NCBI GenBank assembly: GCA_900755895.1
Contig: CAAEIG010000178.1
Location: forward strand, 1 to 25,530
Direction of reading: 5' to 3'
DNA: 25,530 bases
From: Clostridia bacterium
GTDB lineage: Bacteria; Bacillota; Clostridia; Oscillospirales; Acutalibacteraceae
Below are positions 22,068 through 25,530 of this stretch, piece after piece (position 1 is the stretch's first letter; each line of letters opens with the position of its first letter). The translations under genes and the position numbers were made by a program. The notes under the pieces are model-generated. The model was given only the letters and a program-made list of their open reading frames with translations. It did no database searches and was not told the DNA's origin.

Positions 22068-23102
22068 TTACGCGGCGGCAATATGGACGGTGAACAAGTC
22101 GTTTGAAGTCGCATATCCTAAAATTTCGCGGGGATAATTATTGATCCAAGCTTCGACGCGCCGAATATATGCGGCGGTTACTTTCCGGAAGTCCGTTCCT
22201 TTTGGAAGGAACCGCCGTATCATTTTGTTTATATTCTCATTCGTTCCTCTCTCGAATGCGCTGTAAGGGTGGCAATAGTAAGCCTTCGTGCGCTTCCGAT
22301 CCTTCCCGTAAACAGAACGTTCAATTCCGGCGCAGTCTGCGAATTCTGATCCATTGTCAAACGTAATGCTTTTGAATATCCTCGAAAATCGTTTCCCGTA
22401 ACGCCGTTCCAGCTTGTTCAACGCCGCCACAATGCTTGCGGAAGTCTGATCCGGTATCTTCATAATGATTTCTTGCCGTGTCAACCGTTCCGAAAGCACA
22501 AACAAGGCTTCCTTTGTCTTTTTCTTTCCGCATACGCAATCGCCTTCCCAATGCCCGAAGGTTTTTCGCTCTCCGATCTCCGGATCGCGTCTTTCTATGC
22601 TTTCGCCCGCCGACGTGCGGGCGGATTTTTTGCGATCCACCTTGTCGTACTTCCTTTTGCGTTTTCCTTTTTCCGGCAAATTCTCGCGGCTGATCCCGTA
22701 AAATATTCCTTTGTCTATGTAATTATAAATCGTCTTTTCGCTGATCTCTGTTTTGAAGGTCAGCCCCAGCCGTTTAATTTCTCCGACAACGGCGGCGGGG
22801 GAATAACCTTCTTCGCCGATTTTCTTTTCGATAAAGGCGGCTAATTCGTAATCATTCCCGATCTTCAAGTCGCCGCCTTTCGCTTTTAGGTTTTCTTCAT
22901 AGCGTTGTTGTGCGATTTCCGGCGAATAGCGTTCTTCCGTCGTTAAGTCGGAATTCAAATGCGTATAGGTTCCTCGCTTGATTTCTCTGTATATAGTTGT
23001 GTTATGGACGTGCAGACGGTCAGCGATCTTGCAGGGCTTCAAGCCCTCTTTCAACGCTTTTTCGATTTTAAGGCGATCTGTCCACGTTAAGTGCTTGTGC
23101 AT
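22068..23102 (-). CDS. IS30-family transposase
   Basis: This 344-residue protein has the IS30 layout. An N-terminal helix-turn-helix (LKIEKALKEGLKPCKIADRL, with TTIYREIKRG) recognises the ends, a second helical region contains YSPAAVVGEI and ISEKTIYNYID, and a DDE core carries D188 (HWEGD), D249 (TFDNGSEF) and E284 (SAFERGTNEN). It looks intact. GGAAGGAGG lies ~7 nt before ATG 23102. It is preceded by a terminator that ends the RHH gene, and no promoter of its own is evident. Long terminal inverted repeats were not found close to the gene. It could be an inserted IS or a recombinase belonging to the phage. Confidence 0.9.
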   Translation of the reverse strand: MHKHLTWTDRLKIEKALKEGLKPCKIADRLHVHNTTIYREIKRGTYTHLNSDLTTEERYSPEIAQQRYEENLKAKGGDLKIGNDYELAAFIEKKIGEEGYSPAAVVGEIKRLGLTFKTEISEKTIYNYIDKGIFYGISRENLPEKGKRKRKYDKVDRKKSARTSAGESIERRDPEIGERKTFGHWEGDCVCGKKKTKEALFVLSERLTRQEIIMKIPDQTSASIVAALNKLERRYGKRFSRIFKSITFDNGSEFADCAGIERSVYGKDRKRTKAYYCHPYSAFERGTNENINKMIRRFLPKGTDFRKVTAAYIRRVEAWINNYPREILGYATSNDLFTVHIAAA

Positions 23103-23122
23103 TTTTGTTCCTCCTTCCTACG

Positions 23123-23152
23123 AAAGAAAAAGGGCGGCATATCCTGCCGCCC
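23123..23152 (-). terminator. Terminator between the RHH and transposase genes
   Basis: GGGCGGCA (23132-23139) and TGCCGCCC (23145-23152) enclose a 5-nt loop, followed on the minus strand by TTTTT CTTTC. It separates the RHH gene from the transposase, so transposase expression would depend on read-through. Confidence 0.85.
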
Positions 23153-23158
23153 TCCGCG

Positions 23159-23341
23159 CTACTTTGCCCGCGCCGCTTCGCAATACGAAGCAATGAATTT
23201 TTTAATTTCGGTTGTCGGCGTAGTCCCGTTTTCTTTACAAACCTTCTTGAATTCTTCCAGCACCTCCGGACGAAGATCGAGCGGGAAGCGCGCGTAATGC
23301 TTCCGAATGTGTTTTTCTTGTGCCGAATAATCTTTTCCCAC
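23159..23341 (-). CDS. Small ribbon-helix-helix (Arc/MetJ-type) DNA-binding protein
   Basis: This 60-residue protein has a short basic start, a beta strand (ARFPLDL, ~17-23) and two helices (PEVLEEFKKVCKENG, then TEIKKFIASYCEA), the pattern of ribbon-helix-helix repressors that bind DNA as dimers. The start is GTG 23341, with GGAGG ~9 nt upstream. It has a consensus promoter carrying a palindrome in the spacer, so it is probably self-repressed. It lies between the Cro/C1-type gene and the transposase, all on the same strand. Confidence 0.7.
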   Translation of the reverse strand: MGKDYSAQEKHIRKHYARFPLDLRPEVLEEFKKVCKENGTTPTTEIKKFIASYCEAARAK

Positions 23342-23397
23342 TGTTATTTCCTCCGTTTGAATTATAAGACGATTGTAACATTTTAAATTCTGCTTTT

Positions 23398-23426
23398 ATT
23401 ATAATATATACGTGCGTATATGTCAA
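23398..23426 (-). promoter_or_regulatory. Consensus promoter with internal operator upstream of the RHH gene
   Basis: On the minus strand TTGACA (23421-23426) and TATAAT (23398-23403) are exactly 17 bp apart, a perfect match to consensus. The spacer holds ATATACG-nn-CGTATAT (23406-23421), a 7+2+7 palindrome. A promoter this strong normally needs a repressor, and the RHH protein it drives is the obvious candidate (inference). Confidence 0.85.
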
Positions 23427-23457
23427 TGTTTTTTCGGGTATCAAACAAGAAAAAATC

Positions 23458-23496
23458 GCAAAAAGCAACAGCGGCGGGAATTGCCCCGCCGCTGTT
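23458..23496 (-). terminator. Terminator of the Cro/C1-type gene
   Basis: Twelve-bp arms AACAGCGGCGGG (23467-23478) and CCCGCCGCTGTT (23485-23496) with a 6-nt loop are followed by GCTTTTTG on the minus strand. The right arm overlaps the stop codon. Confidence 0.85.
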
Positions 23497-23740
23497 ATTC
23501 GTCATTACCTAAAAGCCAATCAACCGAAACGCCCAACACTTTCGCAAATACCTTCAATTCAAAATCTGAAACGAAGCGCGTTCCGATCTCAATTCGGCTT
23601 ATGCTGTCCCGCTCCATATTAACGCCCATTGTCTGTATTTTTGCGGCTAAATCTTCTTGCCGTAGCCGCTGGACAACTCGCGCTTCCCGTAATCGGTCGC
23701 CGCAAACATTTTTCTTTCCGTTGTAATCGTATATCTTCAC
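23495..23740 (-). CDS. Cro/C1-type helix-turn-helix regulator
   Basis: This 81-residue protein has a single XRE/Cro-C1 helix-turn-helix. It contains GDRLREARVVQRLRQEDLAAKIQ (~14-36), DSISRIEIGTRFVSDFELKVFAKVLGVSVDWLL (~45-77). This type often acts as the phage lysogeny repressor. GTG 23740 is the start, with GGAGG ~12 nt upstream. It is divergent from the HIRAN-like gene, and the shared intergenic region holds a pair of inverted sites that could be its operators. It is too short to have a separate dimerisation or cleavage domain. Confidence 0.85.
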   Translation of the reverse strand: MKIYDYNGKKNVCGDRLREARVVQRLRQEDLAAKIQTMGVNMERDSISRIEIGTRFVSDFELKVFAKVLGVSVDWLLGNDE

Positions 23741-23781
23741 AAAGGCACGCCGCCTCCCTTCATTTGTAAATTTTCCGTTTC

Positions 23782-23822
23782 CGTGTGCTAATATTCCGCT
23801 TTATTCTTGATTTTAGCGCACG
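23782..23822. promoter_or_regulatory. Candidate operator pair between the regulator and HIRAN genes
   Basis: CGTGTGCTAA (23782-23791) and TTAGCGCACG (23813-23822) are inverted repeats with one mismatch, centres 31 bp apart (about three helical turns). The right arm lies just inside the spacer of the HIRAN promoter, directly after its -35. Confidence 0.5.
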
Positions 23823-23835
23823 AGAAGCGTATAAT
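23807..23835 (+). promoter_or_regulatory. Promoter of the HIRAN-like gene
   Basis: TTGATT (23807-23812) and TATAAT (23830-23835) are 17 bp apart on the plus strand, about 65 bp before the start codon. Confidence 0.8.
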
Positions 23836-23900
23836 TGTGTTAAAGGTAAGAATGGGTGAATTCTGCCTTGAAAGTTTACAATTCAAAGGAGGTATTCACA

Positions 23901-24497
23901 ATGAAGAAGCCGATCATTTTGTGGATCGTCGCGGCGCTATTCCTCTTTTGCTCTGTTCCGTTTTTCGGTCAAGGCAGTATTATTGAAGGCGTTTGCGGGA
24001 TCGCCATAGCCGCCGCGCTGGGTGTTTTCGGATACGTTACGATGAAAAGGACGCAAGCCGCCGAACTTGCAAAAAAAGATACGGAAAATGAAGAAGCACC
24101 CGTTGCCCTAAATGATGAAATTGCGCCGTCCGAATGTTCCGGAAATCTCGAAGCCCAGCAGGATAGTTCGTACGAATTTTTACGTACAAAGATCGCTGGC
24201 GTTACTTTTAAGGACGGCAGGAAAAGCCGTCAAACGATTATTCGCCGCTTGTATTGGAAGGACGAACCCTTCGACAAAAACGAAGCCGAAGTTGTCCTTG
24301 AACGCGGCGAATACGAAGGCAAGCCCGCTTTTGCTGTAATCTTAAACGGTCAAAAAGCTGGATACGTTCCCGCCGAACACGTCCAATTCATTGAAGAAAA
24401 TTTCGCGCGTTGCGACGGTGTAACGCATATCGAAGCATATTGCGGTGCAAACGACATTTACGGCGCTGAAATTATTATCCGTTTCCGAAAGCCCTAA
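23901..24497 (+). CDS. Membrane-anchored HIRAN-like protein
   Basis: This 198-residue protein has two hydrophobic segments (~5-22 and 27-48), a charged low-complexity linker (~50-90) and a C-terminal globular domain (~93-195). That domain, with IAGVTFKDGR, VVLERGEYEGKPAFAVILNG and KAGYVPAEH, resembles the HIRAN fold, which binds DNA ends or stalled forks in helicases and nucleases. No helicase or nuclease part is present. AAAGGAGG lies 7 nt before ATG 23901; a longer frame from 23856 has no such site. It is transcribed alone and against the phage genes, like a lysogenic-conversion (moron) gene. The function is unknown, and the HIRAN call is moderate. Confidence 0.65.
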   Translation: MKKPIILWIVAALFLFCSVPFFGQGSIIEGVCGIAIAAALGVFGYVTMKRTQAAELAKKDTENEEAPVALNDEIAPSECSGNLEAQQDSSYEFLRTKIAGVTFKDGRKSRQTIIRRLYWKDEPFDKNEAEVVLERGEYEGKPAFAVILNGQKAGYVPAEHVQFIEENFARCDGVTHIEAYCGANDIYGAEIIIRFRKP

Positions 24498-24506
24498 ATC
24501 ACCAAC

Positions 24507-24551
24507 AAAAAAAGCCCCGTGAAGGCGGTTAAGCCCTCACGGGGAATTTTT
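24507..24551. terminator. Bidirectional terminator between the HIRAN and holin genes
   Basis: CCCCGTGA (24515-24522) and TCACGGGG (24537-24544) form the stem, with AATTTTT on the plus side and a run of A on the other. It ends the convergent transcripts of both genes. Confidence 0.88.
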
Positions 24552-24623
24552 GTATTCGGCGGGATAATTCCCGCCGCCGAAAGCCGCAACGCGGAAAGGG
24601 GAACGCGGGCGGCGCTGTCGGTG

Positions 24624-24956
24624 TTATTCTGTATCCGTTTCGCCTTCGGTTTCAATCAGCCCGATATAATCCGGCAAATTGAAAACGGCGGCTTCGATCA
24701 ACTTGTCCAAGCTGTCTGGATCAAGCGTAAATCCTTTTTCTTGCAGGAACTTCACAACGTAGGCTTTTTTCTCTTCGCCGCGTCCGGTTCCGATGTAAAG
24801 CTGTTCAGCGGCTTCTACGGCAACCGTAACCCACAATTTGATTTGTTCCAGCTTGTCTGCGTCGATTTTCCCTTTCAGCCACGGGATCACGAATGCGGTA
24901 ATCACCGCTACGACAAGGGCGATAATAGCTTCCATAATGGGAGTAAGATCAATCAT
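24624..24956 (-). CDS. Phage holin, LLH family
   Basis: This 110-residue protein has one N-terminal membrane segment (IIALVVAVITAFVIPWL, ~11-27), a helical charged stretch (GKIDADKLEQIKLWVTVAVEAAEQLY), KKAYVVKFLQEKGFTLD and an acidic C-terminus. This matches the LLH-type holins of Firmicutes phages. Holins form the membrane lesions that let the lysin reach the wall. ATG 24956 follows GAGG by ~8 nt, overlapping the preceding gene by none but abutting its stop. It is part of the leftward lysis cassette. Confidence 0.85.
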   Translation of the reverse strand: MIDLTPIMEAIIALVVAVITAFVIPWLKGKIDADKLEQIKLWVTVAVEAAEQLYIGTGRGEEKKAYVVKFLQEKGFTLDPDSLDKLIEAAVFNLPDYIGLIETEGETDTE

Positions 24957-25256
24957 TTATAAAACCTCGCTTTCGTCTGTATCCGTTTCCGGTTCGATTT
25001 GCTCTTTTTTCTTGATCCTTGCGACGATCACTTCCGAAACACGTTTCAGCATCAGCGCGCCGCACTCGATCACAACGGCGGAAAAGTAATATTGAATAAG
25101 CGTCGTTTGCTCCATTCCCGTAATGAGAAAAGAAACATACTGCGCCACAATGAAGATTGCCGTTGTAACGCCGATTGCGACGATCGTTTTTGTTGCGAAG
25201 CGTTCATTCGCAAGGAATTTCTTTTGACGCTTTCCGCGTCTTGATTTCAGCTTCAT
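24957..25256 (-). CDS. Small phage membrane protein of the lysis cassette
   Basis: This 99-residue protein has a basic N-terminus (KLKSRRGKRQKK), two hydrophobic segments (~23-46 and ~58-78) and a very acidic tail (EPETDTDESE). It sits between the lysin and the LLH holin, with its stop directly before the holin's ribosome binding region. The place and topology suit an accessory holin or antiholin-like role, but I do not recognise a named family. ATG 25256 has AAGGGGG 4 nt upstream. Confidence 0.7.
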   Translation of the reverse strand: MKLKSRRGKRQKKFLANERFATKTIVAIGVTTAIFIVAQYVSFLITGMEQTTLIQYYFSAVVIECGALMLKRVSEVIVARIKKKEQIEPETDTDESEVL

Positions 25257-25326
25257 ATTTCCCCCTTCCTATCGCACATGATCGCACGGCGTGCAATTCA
25301 AAAACGCGCGCGTGCAATCCCGTGTA

Positions 25327-25530
25327 TTAAACAAGCGTCAGATCGGACAGCTTCACCGCCGCGACAACTACGCCGCCGTAGGTAATGACGGCACGATCTC
25401 CGCTGATTTCCTTTACAATGTGATTGCGGTTATACACGAAGGAAGCGAGGCTTTTCCCGTCGTAGGTTTTCGCGCCCTGCTTCAAGCGAACCTTGCTTCC
25501 TGCCTTCACGGAAGCCGCCGCCGTCCCGCC
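25327..25530 (-). CDS. Phage lysin, C-terminal SH3-like domain (runs off right edge)
   Basis: Only the last 67 residues are visible. The final ~60 (VKAGSKVRLKQGAKTYDG, LASFVYNRNH, DRAVITYGGVVVAAV) match the SH3-like wall-binding domain at the C-terminus of many amidase lysins of clostridial phages. The codons before it (GGTAAAS) read like a linker, and the frame stays open to the edge, so the real gene is longer than the GTG at 25509 suggests. The catalytic domain lies outside the window. It is the first visible gene of the leftward lysis cassette. Confidence 0.75.
   Translation of the reverse strand, partial: GGTAAASVKAGSKVRLKQGAKTYDGKSLASFVYNRNHIVKEISGDRAVITYGGVVVAAVKLSDLTLV

Larger units (their letters stand above)
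22020..25530. mobile_element. End of an integrated prophage (continues beyond right edge)
   Basis: From about 22,020 the base composition turns visibly less G+C-rich, and codon use shifts. The content is phage-like: lysin C-terminus, LLH holin, small membrane protein, Cro/C1-type regulator, ribbon-helix-helix protein and an IS30-family transposase at the edge. The exact junction between 21,911 and 22,067 was not found; that 100-bp AT-rich stretch holds short palindromes (AAAATCGATTTT at 21940-21951, and a CCCCT/AGGGG hairpin followed by T) but no gene. No tyrosine or serine recombinase is visible. Confidence 0.75.

Overview
The window looks like a piece of a Gram-positive gut anaerobe of the class Clostridia, most likely an Oscillospiraceae relative of Flavonifractor or Lawsonibacter. 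This is inferred from strong AGGAGG-type ribosome binding sites, G+C-rich genes with frequent GTG and TTG starts, a HelD-type RNA polymerase recycling motor, a ferredoxin-tailed aldo/keto reductase, and a Firmicutes-type phage lysis cassette. No rRNA, tRNA or CRISPR was seen. Identification is by reading motifs only.

Positions 1-6038 (minus strand) are a surface-glycan operon. In transcription order it holds a GT52-type sialyltransferase-like enzyme with the EDG and HP motifs, a CMP-sugar cytidylyltransferase, and a DRE-TIM (HMG-CoA lyase-like) aldolase with an extra C-terminal domain. After an intrinsic terminator come a GT4 and a GT2 glycosyltransferase and the start of a HAD-like protein that runs off the left edge. 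The set suggests that a 2-keto-3-deoxy sugar acid is made by an aldolase, activated with CTP and transferred to a glycan. The operon leader carries an attenuator-like hairpin.

Positions 6240-9690 (plus) hold helD and an Eis-like acetyltransferase. Then come a DUF134-NifX fusion regulator with a 16-bp palindrome at its own promoter, a GH172 (DUF2961) enzyme, a divergent metallo-beta-lactamase-fold hydrolase, a pair of structured repeats, and an aldo/keto reductase behind a MerR-type promoter with a 19-bp spacer.

Positions 14213-21910 (minus) form one long transcription unit: HAD hydrolase, a complete Opp/Dpp peptide transporter (A, B, C, D, F), and two calcineurin-like metallophosphoesterases joined to the ATPase gene by 4-base overlaps. 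The second phosphoesterase has an 18-bp tandem duplication that doubles its GDFSSL active-site motif.

From about 22,020 to the right edge the DNA is visibly less G+C-rich and is the end of a prophage. Reading inward it holds an IS30-family transposase, a ribbon-helix-helix protein with a consensus promoter and palindromic operator, a Cro/C1-type regulator, a divergent membrane-anchored HIRAN-like protein, an LLH-type holin, a two-helix membrane protein and the C-terminus of a lysin. No tyrosine or serine integrase is present in the visible part.
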